This document shows positions 47,491 through 56,259 of a DNA stretch of 64,000 bases, one piece after another. The stretch covers positions 124,001-188,000 of the forward strand of contig NZ_JACHIG010000009.1 in the NCBI RefSeq assembly GCF_014203095.1, read 5' to 3'. The notes under the pieces were generated by a model. The model searched no databases. It was not told the origin of the DNA and worked only from the letters and a program-made list of their open reading frames with translations. This DNA is from Prosthecobacter vanneervenii (GTDB taxonomy: Bacteria; Verrucomicrobiota; Verrucomicrobiia; Verrucomicrobiales; Verrucomicrobiaceae). A program made the translations under genes and the position numbers. Position 1 is the stretch's first letter, and every line of letters starts with the position of its first letter.

Positions 47491-47639
47491 GCGGGCAAAT
47501 TGAAGCGCAGCCACACGCCCGCAAAGAAAAGCTGTGTCACCGCATCCATTTCTTCTGCAATGCATGGCTTTGCATCGGCGTTTGTTTCACGGCTTCCCCA
47601 GTCCATGCTGAGCCCCGTGAAGCCCCAATTTTCATCTCC

Positions 47640-48425
47640 ATGCGCATTTGGGATCTGCACTGTCACATGTCCGGCGTCCCCGGCCTCACGCCGGAGGAGC
47701 GTCTCAGGGCGCTCCTCGTCTATGCCGACCGCATGGGCATCGAGCGCCTCTGCGTTTACATGGGCTTGAAGTGGTCGCAGGATCCCTCGCCAGCCGATCT
47801 CGTGCAGCAAAACAGCGAGGTGCTGCGCGCCATCGCCAAATACCCCGACCGTGCCTTTGGCTTTGTTTATCTCAGCGCCAAACATCCGGAGGAAAGCCTG
47901 ATGGAGCTGGAGCGCTGCGTGGCCAATGGCCCCATGGTAGGAGTGAAACTCTGGGTTGCTGAAAAGTGCAGCGTCCCTGACATCGACGCTATCATCGGCC
48001 GCGCAGCTGAGCTCAAGGCCGTCATCTTCCAGCACACCTGGTTTAAAACGAACGGCAATTATGCTGGTGAATCCACTCCTGATGATCTCGTGCAGCTAGC
48101 CAGGCGCTTCCCCGATGTCCCCATCATCTGCGGCCACACCGGCGGCACCTGGGAGCTGGGCATCCGCGCCATCCGTGCCCAGAAGAATCTATACGCCGAC
48201 CTCGCCGGCTCAGACCCCACCGCCGGCATCACCGAAATGGCCGTACGCGAGCTTGGTGCTGACCGCGTCATCTACGGCAGCGACTGCGGCGGACGTAGCT
48301 TTGCCAGCCAGCTGGCCAAGGTTCACGGCGCGCAGATCAGCGACGCCGACAAACAGAAGATCTTCTGCGACAATCTGCGCGGCCTCATGCTCCCAATCCT
48401 GAAGGCCAAAGGCATTCAGGCGTGA
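47640..48425 (+). CDS. Amidohydrolase (amidohydrolase_2 type)
   Basis: 261 residues, TIM-barrel metal hydrolase. Ligands are WDLHCHMS near the start, KLWVAEK, FQHTWF, ICGHTGG and the final YGSDCGG. Relatives open lactones or decarboxylate aromatic acids. It is divergently arranged with the enolase-superfamily gene, so the two may serve one acid-sugar pathway (inference). Confidence 0.85.
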   Translation: MRIWDLHCHMSGVPGLTPEERLRALLVYADRMGIERLCVYMGLKWSQDPSPADLVQQNSEVLRAIAKYPDRAFGFVYLSAKHPEESLMELERCVANGPMVGVKLWVAEKCSVPDIDAIIGRAAELKAVIFQHTWFKTNGNYAGESTPDDLVQLARRFPDVPIICGHTGGTWELGIRAIRAQKNLYADLAGSDPTAGITEMAVRELGADRVIYGSDCGGRSFASQLAKVHGAQISDADKQKIFCDNLRGLMLPILKAKGIQA

Positions 48426-48431
48426 CACACA

Positions 48432-48779
48432 TCAGCTCTTCTTTTTCCCAAAGCCAAAAAGACGTTTGAAGAAGCCGCCTTCGGACTTTGTCTCGGCTGT
48501 GTCCGTGGTCGGCGCATTCGGCCCGGCCAGACGACGGCCGCTTGCATCAGCTTTCTCTTTCGTCGGCTTGGCAGCAACCGGTGCTGGCCGCCCTGCGGGC
48601 GTGGGCAGGGTGGCCGTCCACCATGCGGGAGCCAGCGCAGCCACTGTTTGCCAGGCCTCCAGTCCTGCATGCCATACGAGCGAGTCGGACGACAACTTTT
48701 TAGCGCGCGCCATCTCTCCCATGGCCAGGTCATCCATCGGGCCTTCCGCCGCGCCTGCGTTGTTGTAGTACCAGTTCAT
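48432..48779 (-). CDS. GYF_2 (DUF4339) domain protein
   Basis: 115 residues from MNWYYNNAGAAEGPMDDLAM, the start of a GYF_2 domain that ends near VWHAGLEAWQ. The rest is a low-complexity lysine/alanine tail ending in FFKRLFGFGKKKS. GYF domains bind proline-rich peptides. The longer frame upstream was rejected because family members begin at this WYY. Confidence 0.75.
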   Translation of the reverse strand: MNWYYNNAGAAEGPMDDLAMGEMARAKKLSSDSLVWHAGLEAWQTVAALAPAWWTATLPTPAGRPAPVAAKPTKEKADASGRRLAGPNAPTTDTAETKSEGGFFKRLFGFGKKKS

Positions 48780-48874
48780 GAGAGATGCGTGGTAGAGGTT
48801 ACGTAGCCGGTAATGCTGCGCAAGCCGGGAGGAACCGCTTTTCTTCCCTGCCACCTCATTCTAGCCACCACTCC

Positions 48875-49699
48875 ATGAACCGCCGGAATTTCATTCTCAC
48901 CTCCAGCGCCGCGCTGGCCGCCGCATCCCTTCACGCGGCAGACGAGGCCAGGCTCACCGACTGCCATGTCTATCTTGGAGCCAATCCTTTCCGCAAACTC
49001 GGCGCTGAAAACCGCGATGAGTTCATCCAGGCCCTCGGCAAACGCGGCGTGACAGACGCATGGGCAGGTTCCTTCGAGGGCCTCCTTCGGCGCGATGTGG
49101 CTGCTGTGAACCGCTCGCTGGCTCAGGCCTGCCAGGGCACCATGCTGCGTCCCTGCGGCACCATCAATCCCACCCTGCCCGATTGGCAGGAGGATGTGAG
49201 ACGCTGCACTGAAGACCACGGCATGCGCATCATCCGCCTCCATCCCAATTACCATGCCTACGATCTCAAGACGCCCGCCTTCCGCGAGCTTCTCGCCTTG
49301 TCGGCAAAACACCGGCTGCTGATCCAGCTGGTGGTGCAGATGGAAGACGAGCGCACTCAAAATCCAGTGGTGCGCGTCGCCCCGGTGGATCTCCAGCCGC
49401 TGCCCGGCATCCTCCAGGAAATAAAGGACGCACGCGTCATGCTGCTCAATGCCAATTCCGCCATGCTGCTGCGCCACGTGCAGACCTGCCCAAACCTCTG
49501 GCTCGATTTTGCCATGATCGAAGGCGTAGGTGGCGTGGAAAACCTCCTCAAAACCTGGCCTCAGGACCGGCTGGTGTTTGGCTCCTACGCCCCCGTTTTC
49601 TACTGGGAGTCCGCCCGCTTGAAACTGCAAGAGTCCGCGCTCTCTCCCGCTCAGTCCGCCGCCGTACACTGGCAAAACGCCACCGCCTTGCTGACCTGA
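48875..49699 (+). CDS. Exported amidohydrolase-like TIM-barrel protein
   Basis: 274 residues with a Tat-like signal (MNRRNFILTSSAALAAAS). The amidohydrolase_2 pattern is partial: the first ligand pair is TDCHVYLG instead of DxHxH, and the end has GSYAPVF instead of GSD, so metal binding may be altered. IRLHPNYHAYDL is conserved. It may be a non-catalytic or differently metallated member. Confidence 0.72.
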   Translation: MNRRNFILTSSAALAAASLHAADEARLTDCHVYLGANPFRKLGAENRDEFIQALGKRGVTDAWAGSFEGLLRRDVAAVNRSLAQACQGTMLRPCGTINPTLPDWQEDVRRCTEDHGMRIIRLHPNYHAYDLKTPAFRELLALSAKHRLLIQLVVQMEDERTQNPVVRVAPVDLQPLPGILQEIKDARVMLLNANSAMLLRHVQTCPNLWLDFAMIEGVGGVENLLKTWPQDRLVFGSYAPVFYWESARLKLQESALSPAQSAAVHWQNATALLT

Positions 49700-49713
49700 G
49701 CCCCGGCCTCAGC

Positions 49714-50898
49714 CTACGCAGCCATCCGCAGAGGCTGTGTGGCAAAGCGCGGACTCCGCGCTCCCAGCAGCAGATCGCAGAGGCGTGCCGCTGCATGACC
49801 GTCTCCAGACAAATCACGCGCACGACCAGCGCTGGCATGCCAGGAGTCGTCTGTCAGCGCGGACTGCAGCACATTGCGCAGGCTTTCCACCGCAGATCCG
49901 GCATGGCGCACCACCCCGCTTTCCACGGCCTCAGCACAGAGCCATCCCTCATTCATCACGATCATCGGCACCCCCAGGGAGGCCGCTTCCTCTTGGAAGC
50001 CGCCTGAGTCAGACACCACCAGCCACGCCCCGGAGAGCAGGTGAATGGTGTCGCCATAATCCAGCGGATCCATCAGTCGCACACGCGGATGACAGTCCAG
50101 CTCTGCGGTCACCACAGCCCGCACTTCCGGGCTCGAAGGCAGCGGAAAAATCATGCACAGGTCCGGTTGTCCTTCGACAAACTCGCGTAGCGCCTTCACA
50201 GCGGTCACCAGTTCATCATCCCCAGTTGCGCCGTTGAACTCAGACACCAGCACCAGGCGTCGCCCCGCCACCCACTGCTGCATCAGTTCCACGGTCTTTC
50301 CCGGACGCCTTGAGGCCAGGGTCTGGTGCAGGGCGTCCACAGAGGTGTTGCCCACCACGTGCACGGAATCTGCAGCACTCCCTTCCTCAATCAAAATGCG
50401 ACGGCTCGCCTCAGTGGCGGCAAAATGCCCTCCCACAATCCTTCCGACCAAACGTCGGTACATTCCTTCCGGATACGGACTTTGAGCGCCGCCCGTCATC
50501 TGCCCGGCTTCCAGGTGTCCCACAGGAATGCCACGGTTAAAGGCGGCCAGAGACCCCAGCACTGCAGACTCATTGTCCCCTTGTACCAGCACTAGATCCG
50601 GTTTTTCTTCCGCCAGCACAGCATCCAGGCGGTCCAGCTGGCGGCTGCCCAGTACGTCAGCGGGTTTTCCATAGCACATGGTTTCCAACTGGTGCTGCGC
50701 ACGCAGTCCAAACAGCTCAAAAAGCCCCTTCAGCGACTCGTCACGTTGCCCCAGGGTCACCGTCACAACAGCCACCCCCCGTTTCTCCAAAGCCTTGATT
50801 ACCGGCGCAAATCTCACCAATTCCATGCCTGTGCCGATGCAGACGAGCACTTTGGAAAGGCTGGAGTTGATTATTTTGATCATCTTTATAAATACCAT
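49714..50898 (-). CDS. UDP-GlcNAc 2-epimerase-like protein (diverged)
   Basis: About 394 residues with the WecB fold. Preserved parts are LVLVQGDNESAVLGSLAAF, GHLEAGQMTGGAQSPYPEG, VVGNTSVDAL and VSDSGGFQEEAASLGVPM. The active-site HRREN stretch is replaced by SEFNGATGDDE, so epimerase activity is doubtful or the substrate differs. Start uncertain: ATGs at 50898 and 50883, no clear Shine-Dalgarno. It is preceded by an unusually AT-rich leader. Confidence 0.7.
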   Translation of the reverse strand: MVFIKMIKIINSSLSKVLVCIGTGMELVRFAPVIKALEKRGVAVVTVTLGQRDESLKGLFELFGLRAQHQLETMCYGKPADVLGSRQLDRLDAVLAEEKPDLVLVQGDNESAVLGSLAAFNRGIPVGHLEAGQMTGGAQSPYPEGMYRRLVGRIVGGHFAATEASRRILIEEGSAADSVHVVGNTSVDALHQTLASRRPGKTVELMQQWVAGRRLVLVSEFNGATGDDELVTAVKALREFVEGQPDLCMIFPLPSSPEVRAVVTAELDCHPRVRLMDPLDYGDTIHLLSGAWLVVSDSGGFQEEAASLGVPMIVMNEGWLCAEAVESGVVRHAGSAVESLRNVLQSALTDDSWHASAGRARDLSGDGHAAARLCDLLLGARSPRFATQPLRMAA

Positions 50899-51020
50899 GA
50901 TAAACAAATGCTTATCACAGACAAGGGAATTTTTATCCTTGTTATAATTTTGATTATTCTATTTTCAAAATATCTCACATTTGATAATTAAGCCTTTCAT
51001 TATCAGTTCATAATCCCTCA
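50880..51020. promoter_or_regulatory. AT-rich divergent promoter region
   Basis: About 140 bases of conspicuously AT-rich sequence in a GC-rich window, between the WecB-like gene (minus) and the sugar isomerase gene (plus). It contains several TATAAT-like and TTATAA-like words. The rest up to 51158 is of ordinary composition with no gene visible. Confidence 0.45.
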
Positions 51021-51158
51021 TTTGAGTGGTTCAGCGCAGAGCTATCGCTTCAAAGACGAACCCCCCAGTGCGTCCAAATAGCCGCAAGCTGAACTGCTCC
51101 TTGCGCTGCAGCGCTCAGCATCCATGAATCCTGCCCACTCATTTCCCCCTACTCTATC

Positions 51159-52076
51159 ATGATCAAACTCACCGGCATTGCAGACGAAGCAGGCGCATCT
51201 CTGGATGTGCAAATCCAGGCCCACAAAGAGCTCGGCTGGGACAGCATCGAGTCCCGCATCGTGGACTTTGACGGCGTGAAGGGAAACCTGCACGAGATCC
51301 CCGACGCCGTGTTCGACAAGGTCGTCGCCCATCTGGAGCAGAAGGGCATGAAGGTCTGCGGCTTCGGCTCCCTCATCGGCAACTGGGCCAAAAAAATCAC
51401 CGACGACTTTAGCATCACGGAGGCCGAAATCGGCCGTGCCATTCCCCGCATGCAGCGCCTGGGCGCCAAAATGATCCGCGTCATGAGCTACGCCGTCTGC
51501 AAAAACGACGCCGGTGCAGATCTCGAGGAGCAGTTTGCCGAAGAGCGTATCAAGCGCATGCGCATCATCAATCAGCGCTTCGCTGATGCCGGCATCACCG
51601 TGCTGCATGAAAACTGCATGAACTGGGGCGGCATGAGCCCCACCTACGTGCAGCGCATGGCGGAGGCCGTCCCCGGCATGAAGTGGGTCTTCGACACCGG
51701 CAACCCTGTCTTCATTGACGACCGCGACAAGCCCGGCCACAAGCAGGACGCCTGGGAAATGTATCAGGCTATCAAGCCCTACATGGCCCATGTGCACGTG
51801 AAGGACGGCATCTGGGACAAGACCAAGAACGACGCCGTTTACACCTTCCCCGGCGAGGGCGAAGGCCAGACCGAGCGCATCATGAAGGATCTCGTGGAAA
51901 CCGGCTACAACGGCTACATCAGCATCGAACCCCACGTGGCCGTCGTCTTCCACGGCGCCGGTGCCGCTGACAATCTCTCCCCTGAACAAAAGGCCAAGGA
52001 GCAGTATGACAGCTACATCAAATACGGACGTATGCTGGAAGCCATCCTGACCAAGGTGGGTGCCAAGCTCGGCTGA
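51159..52076 (+). CDS. Sugar phosphate isomerase/epimerase (xylose isomerase-like TIM barrel)
   Basis: 305 residues. The metal ligands of the AP endonuclease-2/xylose isomerase-like barrel are apparent: Glu in LHENCMNWGG, Asp in VFDTGNP, His in HVHVKDG and Glu in YISIEPH. It probably isomerises or epimerises a keto-sugar or inositol derivative. Ends at a strong terminator and is monocistronic. Confidence 0.87.
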   Translation: MIKLTGIADEAGASLDVQIQAHKELGWDSIESRIVDFDGVKGNLHEIPDAVFDKVVAHLEQKGMKVCGFGSLIGNWAKKITDDFSITEAEIGRAIPRMQRLGAKMIRVMSYAVCKNDAGADLEEQFAEERIKRMRIINQRFADAGITVLHENCMNWGGMSPTYVQRMAEAVPGMKWVFDTGNPVFIDDRDKPGHKQDAWEMYQAIKPYMAHVHVKDGIWDKTKNDAVYTFPGEGEGQTERIMKDLVETGYNGYISIEPHVAVVFHGAGAADNLSPEQKAKEQYDSYIKYGRMLEAILTKVGAKLG

Positions 52077-52105
52077 AAAAGCCTGCCATAACGAGTCACA
52101 ATCCC

Positions 52106-52139
52106 AAAGGCGTGCGAGTCATCGCACGCCTTTGTTTTT
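52106..52139 (+). terminator. Rho-independent terminator
   Basis: AAAGGCGTGCG and CGCACGCCTTT form a perfect 11-bp stem followed by GTTTTT, ending the isomerase transcript. Confidence 0.93.
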
Positions 52140-52159
52140 GCAGGCGCGCCCGCGAGCCT

Positions 52160-52765
52160 TCAGACCTCAAACACCCCTGTCGCCCCGGAGAGAAACATCT
52201 CCCAGTCACGCACGCGGTAGTGGTTCTTGATGAGCTGGGTCACAGGAATCTCACGTGGGGCCACCGGCCGGCGCAGCAGCTTCAGCCCTGCCTCCTCGGG
52301 CAGCTTGTTGCCCTTGCGGCTGTTGATCTTGCGGTCGGCCAGCACGCAATTTTCCCAGTTGCTCGGACCTCCGCGCGAGACGGGGATGATGTGGTCGATG
52401 TTGCCCTCATGCGGTCGCAGCTTGCGGCCCGTGTACTGGCACGTCCCGCCGTCGCGCTCCCAGATGGCCTTCGCGCAAAACTTGGGCCTGCGTTTGGGCA
52501 CTTTGTCAAAGCGCGCCAGCACCAGCACCGAAGGCACACGCACCTGTCCGTGCACCGTGCCGATGCTGTTGTCTCCAGCGCGTACTTCCAGCTTCAGCCA
52601 ATCGTCCCATGTCACGGGACGCATGTCTCCTCCGGTATGGATGTCCAGCGCAGTGGCATTGCCCGCCGCCATCATGCTGAAAGACTCCATGGGCGTTTTG
52701 GAGTCGATGGCCTGCCAGTGCCTGTTCAGCACCAGTACAATCGATTTGTTCAACATTTCATTCAT
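52160..52765 (-). CDS. HNH endonuclease, copy A
   Basis: 201 residues from MNEMLNKSIVLVLNRHWQA. HNH core: TCQYTGRKL, then GNIDHIIPVSRGG and NCVLADRKIN. There is no second Cys pair, as in the phage-type HNH group. It is closely related to copy B 174 bp upstream; the pair looks like a tandem duplication. It lies at the downstream edge of the Ro60 island. Whether it cuts DNA or RNA is unknown. Confidence 0.85.
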   Translation of the reverse strand: MNEMLNKSIVLVLNRHWQAIDSKTPMESFSMMAAGNATALDIHTGGDMRPVTWDDWLKLEVRAGDNSIGTVHGQVRVPSVLVLARFDKVPKRRPKFCAKAIWERDGGTCQYTGRKLRPHEGNIDHIIPVSRGGPSNWENCVLADRKINSRKGNKLPEEAGLKLLRRPVAPREIPVTQLIKNHYRVRDWEMFLSGATGVFEV

Positions 52766-52939
52766 GCACAGCTCCTGAGTTGGGAATTTCGGCACGAAGA
52801 AGCGGCACGTGGATGACCGCTTCTTGATGTTGGACCGCTACGCTGGCGAGAGTTTGCGTTTTGCCAAGTGGCAAGATCGTTTCCTCCCAGGAATGCCGGA
52901 TGCCGCCGGGAAAGGAGTCCCCCTCCCCGGCGGCGTGGC

Positions 52940-53524
52940 TTACTTGGTCAGAAACATCTCCCACTCCGGCACCTGGTGCGTATTACGGATGAGCTGCGTC
53001 ACTGGCAGCTCCCGGGGCACGGCAGGTCGTCGCAGCAGCTTCAGCCCGGCCTCTTCAGGCAGCTTGCTGCCCTTGCGGCTGTTCACGCGCTTGTCGGCCA
53101 GCACGCAGTTCTCCCAGGAGGTGGGGCCTCCCCGGGAGAGCGGCACCACGTGGTCGATGTTGCCCTCGTGCGGGCGCAGCTTGCGACCCGTGTACTGGCA
53201 CACACCACCGTCGCGCTCCCAGATGCCGCGTACGCCAAACTTCGGGCGTTTCTTCGGCACCTTGTCGTAGCGGGCCAGCACCAGAACGGAGGGCACGCGC
53301 ACCAAGCCACTCACGGTGCCGATGGCGTTGTCTCCATCCCGCACAGGCAGCGTCAGCCATTCCTTCCATGTCACCGGACGGATGTTTCCATCGGTCTCGA
53401 TATCGAGCGCTGTGGCCGCCCCGGTCGCGATCATGCTGAAAGCTTCCAGCGGCGTTTTCACGCCGATGGCCTGCCAGTTGCGGTTGAGCACGAGCACAGT
53501 GGATTTGGTGAGGACTTCGTTCAT
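52940..53524 (-). CDS. HNH endonuclease, copy B
   Basis: 194 residues from MNEVLTKSTVLVLNRNWQA. HNH core: VCQYTGRKL, GNIDHVVPLSRGG, NCVLADKRVN. It is around three-quarters identical to copy A, differing mostly in the N-terminal third and the tail. A strong terminator separates it from the RlaP gene upstream, so it must have its own promoter in 53525-53594. Confidence 0.85.
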   Translation of the reverse strand: MNEVLTKSTVLVLNRNWQAIGVKTPLEAFSMIATGAATALDIETDGNIRPVTWKEWLTLPVRDGDNAIGTVSGLVRVPSVLVLARYDKVPKKRPKFGVRGIWERDGGVCQYTGRKLRPHEGNIDHVVPLSRGGPTSWENCVLADKRVNSRKGSKLPEEAGLKLLRRPAVPRELPVTQLIRNTHQVPEWEMFLTK

Positions 53525-53594
53525 GGGATGCAGGGTCGTTGGTGGGCTGACATCCCGGCACGTACTTCCCGGCAGCGGTGTTCGTTCTTTGCAG

Positions 53595-53635
53595 AAAAAG
53601 GCGGCCTGAAGGGTGTTCAGCCCCTCCAGGCCGCC
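53595..53635 (-). terminator. Rho-independent terminator after rlaP-like gene
   Basis: On the minus strand GGCGGCCT and AGGCCGCC form an 8-bp stem closing a 20-base region and followed by TTTTT. Confidence 0.88.
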
Positions 53636-53652
53636 GTAGTTGATGCTGGTGC

Positions 53653-54429
53653 TCAGTTCCTCAGAGCATACCGCCGGAAGAACAGATCCAGTTCATCCAT
53701 GTCGCCCATGGAGTCCTCGGGATCATTCAGCGCCTTCAGCCTCTTCAGTTCGGTGGCGATGAAGCGCGAGAGCGTTTCATCCGGGGCCGACTGGCTCAGC
53801 TCGCATCCGGCACGCTTGCGGGCCACAAGGGCCTCCAGCGCATCACGGACTTCACGCTCATCCAGCACGGCATCCACCAGCTCCTGAAACAGCATGGGCA
53901 CCTGGCCGAGCGAGCGCTCGATCCAGCGGCAGGCCATCAGCGGGCGGAACACATAGAGGTACTTTTTCAAGCTCACCTGATCCCGTCCCTCCAGATACTC
54001 GCGCCAGTTGCCGGACGCCATGTGCAGGTAATGCGAGAAGCAGCGGCGCGGGGAGTAAAACATCCCGGCCAGCTCATCGAACTCACGCGTGAAGACCGGA
54101 TCGTGATGATACACCACCGGCGACTTCAGCCACTCCAGCAGCGGCGGATTGCTCTTCCGCAGCAGGCGCAGCGCCTTACGCAGTTCCCATCCGCTCACAT
54201 CCAGCTCTTCGCTCAGCGGCTTCTCGATCACATCGCGCCGGTCCTCGATGGACAGATACCACTCGCGGCGATGCACGTACAGAAAGCGCACATCATAGTC
54301 GCTGTCCTGCGAGGCAAATCCCCACGCACGGCTGCCGCTTTCGCAGGCATACAGCACGCGCACGTTCTGCTCGGTTTCGATCTGGGCCAGCGTACTTCGG
54401 ACTTTCAGGGACACATCATTGGCACTCAT
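53653..54429 (-). CDS. RlaP-type nucleotidyltransferase (RNA repair-associated, PF10127)
   Basis: 258 residues from MSANDVSLKVRSTLAQIE; a longer frame was rejected. Polymerase-beta-type core: CESGSRAWGFASQDSDYDVR, with GSR and DxD, then FLYVHRREWYLSI. Family knowledge: RlaP proteins recur with RNA ligases and Ro60 in bacterial and phage RNA repair loci, where they probably add nucleotides to RNA ends. Here it follows the Ro60 gene with a terminator in between. No RtcB or RtcA gene is seen in the window. Confidence 0.88.
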   Translation of the reverse strand: MSANDVSLKVRSTLAQIETEQNVRVLYACESGSRAWGFASQDSDYDVRFLYVHRREWYLSIEDRRDVIEKPLSEELDVSGWELRKALRLLRKSNPPLLEWLKSPVVYHHDPVFTREFDELAGMFYSPRRCFSHYLHMASGNWREYLEGRDQVSLKKYLYVFRPLMACRWIERSLGQVPMLFQELVDAVLDEREVRDALEALVARKRAGCELSQSAPDETLSRFIATELKRLKALNDPEDSMGDMDELDLFFRRYALRN

Positions 54430-54464
54430 TGGGAGTTGGTTTCTTTCTATGGATTGAATGGGGA

Positions 54465-54503
54465 AAATAAAAAGTGCGCCGCTCCCGCAGTGGGAAGCGG
54501 CGC
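54465..54503 (-). terminator. Rho-independent terminator between Ro60 and rlaP genes
   Basis: Minus strand GCGCCGCTTCCC and GGGAGCGGCGC form a strong stem followed by ACTTTTTATTTT. It should end, or strongly attenuate, the Ro60 transcript before rlaP. Confidence 0.9.
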
Positions 54504-54535
54504 AAGTGGTGGCTCTGCTAAAGAGCTTCAAGAGC

Positions 54536-55963
54536 CTAAAGCTCCACGGCCTCGATCGTGTGGATCAGCGCGCCTGGGTCGGAGTCCAGCAGATGCAGAG
54601 TCTCCAGCGTTTTGTCGCTGAAGCCCGCCAGGCAGCAAACCTGGCGCTCTGGAAACTGCAGGGACCCGTAACCGGTCAGGTCAAAGCTGAACACTTTCGG
54701 ATCGCAGTCGTGGCGCTCTTTCCAGCGGCGGAAGGTCTCCACAGGCGTGTGGTGCCCCACCCAGCCCTGCATGTCAGAGAGGATGATGACACGGTCATAC
54801 GCCCGGTCTGCGCACTGGAAGATGGAATTGAAGTCGGTGCCTGCCGACTGTGCCTGCCCTTGCAGCCATTTGGCCAGCGAGAGCGTGCTGTCGCGCTTGT
54901 TAAGCGTGACGTATTTGGCGTTGTTGCTGAAAAGAATGACATCGGCGTCATTCGCCTTCAGCAGCGTGGCCGCAAAGAGCGAGCCGATCTGCAGCGGACG
55001 CCCCACCATGGAACCGGAGCCATCCAGCGCGACGAGTGTGCGTCCGGGAAAGGAAGGCACATTCGCGAGCGAGATGTCCACGGCATCGCTAAGGGCCGCC
55101 AGTGCATCAGCCGCACGTGGCAGATGGCTCGCCTGCACGGCATCGAGCGCCGTCTGAAAGCGGAACGGCAGCACCAGCGATTTGCGGATGAGGTTTTCAT
55201 CCCGCAGCATCGCCAGCGCCTGGTCCACAGCCTCCGGAGCAGATTCGAGCACGTTGCGCAGGTTTCGCAGCAGGGCAAAATAGCCCAGCTTCCGCGTGCG
55301 GATGAGTTCCGACCACGCCTCACGTTTCAGCTCGGCCAGGTCGTCTTCGCCTTGGGCAGCAGCGCCAGCTTGGGTGAGTTTTGTCTCCCAAGTTTCGGCC
55401 GCAGCCAGCGTGCCCTTCACCAGCTTGCCCAGCGCTTCGGTAGCAGGCGGATGCACGAGGTTCACCACATCCACCAGAGAGAGATCAGCGTTGTCCTTGC
55501 GGTACTTTGCCAGCTGATACTCATCGAAGCGCGCCAGAGCACGACCGAGGCCTTTCTTGAGCGAATTGGGAATCACCTTCCCGTAGGCACCGCGATAGCA
55601 AGCCAGGATCTCGATGGCATCATCAGGCCGATGAACCACACGGTCATAAAACCGCGCCGTCCACGACTCTCCCTTCACGCTTTTGGCCAGCTCCGCAGCC
55701 GTGAGATGGCTCACACTGCGCATGCCGGCCTGCTTGCGGGCATACAGGGCAGCCTTGGCGACGAAACGTTTGTCTGCATGAGCCGAAATCAGCTGTCGCA
55801 GCCGCACCGTCGTGACATCGCCACTGCGATAGTGCTCGTCTTTGAGCATGGAAGTGAGCATGATGGAGGCCAGCTCCAGCTTGGCGGATTCTGTGAAGGC
55901 CTCGCCACCCGCGAGGTTAAGCGTATCGGCACGTGGGCGTTTTTTGAGGAAATTGAATTTCAT
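54536..55963 (-). CDS. rsr: Ro60/TROVE protein
   Basis: 475 residues from MKFNFLKKRPRADTLNLAGG. Residues about 25-300 are the HEAT-like TROVE ring (SIMLTSMLKDEHYRSGD, KRFVAKAALYARKQAGMRSV, LGYFALLRNLRNVL). From about 305 there is a von Willebrand A domain with MIDAS residues DGSGSM, the Thr of AGTDF and ILSDMQG. Ro60 binds misfolded RNA ends in its ring and Y RNA on its outer face. Four Y RNA candidates lie directly upstream on the same strand, the last ending only 21 bp before this ATG. Confidence 0.96.
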   Translation of the reverse strand: MKFNFLKKRPRADTLNLAGGEAFTESAKLELASIMLTSMLKDEHYRSGDVTTVRLRQLISAHADKRFVAKAALYARKQAGMRSVSHLTAAELAKSVKGESWTARFYDRVVHRPDDAIEILACYRGAYGKVIPNSLKKGLGRALARFDEYQLAKYRKDNADLSLVDVVNLVHPPATEALGKLVKGTLAAAETWETKLTQAGAAAQGEDDLAELKREAWSELIRTRKLGYFALLRNLRNVLESAPEAVDQALAMLRDENLIRKSLVLPFRFQTALDAVQASHLPRAADALAALSDAVDISLANVPSFPGRTLVALDGSGSMVGRPLQIGSLFAATLLKANDADVILFSNNAKYVTLNKRDSTLSLAKWLQGQAQSAGTDFNSIFQCADRAYDRVIILSDMQGWVGHHTPVETFRRWKERHDCDPKVFSFDLTGYGSLQFPERQVCCLAGFSDKTLETLHLLDSDPGALIHTIEAVEL

Positions 55964-55984
55964 GATGATGAGTAGTGGGTGGAA

Positions 55985-56080
55985 TGCGGAGAAAATTTGC
56001 CTGGGAGACGGCCCGTGATAAGCCGCCGGCGCCCTTGCGAGCACACCGGCTCCCGAAGTAACCCGGGCATCGCTGCCGCA
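55985..56080 (-). ncRNA. Y RNA candidate 4 (nearest Ro60)
   Basis: 96 nt. Outer stem TGCGG/CCGCA; internal loop CAGCGA opposite AATTTTCT; inner stem TGCCCGGG/CCCAGGCA (one mismatch); then TTACTTCG as in candidate 3. The enclosed part folds as a GCCGG/CCGGC hairpin without an obvious T arm, so this copy has lost or never had the tRNA-like module. Stem sequences differ from the other copies while loops are kept, which argues for a real RNA. Confidence 0.65.
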
Positions 56081-56106
56081 AGATGGTCTGGATTTCGGAA
56101 AAGGGA

Positions 56107-56252
56107 TTTGGGGAGAAAGGCGACCGGAGAACGGATGCGTTGGCATCCAACCGCTCTACCATTGAGCTACAGATGCCTGTTGGCACCTGGCAGGACTCGA
56201 ACCTGCAACAGGTCGATTTGATTCGAAGTAACTCCAGTCTCACTGCCCCAAA
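56107..56252 (-). ncRNA. Y RNA candidate 3 with permuted tRNA-like module
   Basis: 146 nt. Outer stem TTTGGGG/CCCCAAA; internal loop CAGTGA opposite GCCTTTCT; inner stem GACTGGAG/CTCCGGTC. Inside sit a canonical T arm (GCAGG, TTCGAGT, CCTGC), then the two acceptor strands AGGTGCC and GGCATCT closed by a four-base loop, then a D arm (GCTC, AATGGTA, GAGC). The order T arm, acceptor, D arm is that of a circularly permuted tRNA. Followed by TTTT. Confidence 0.78.
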
Positions 56253-56259
56253 AAAAGGA

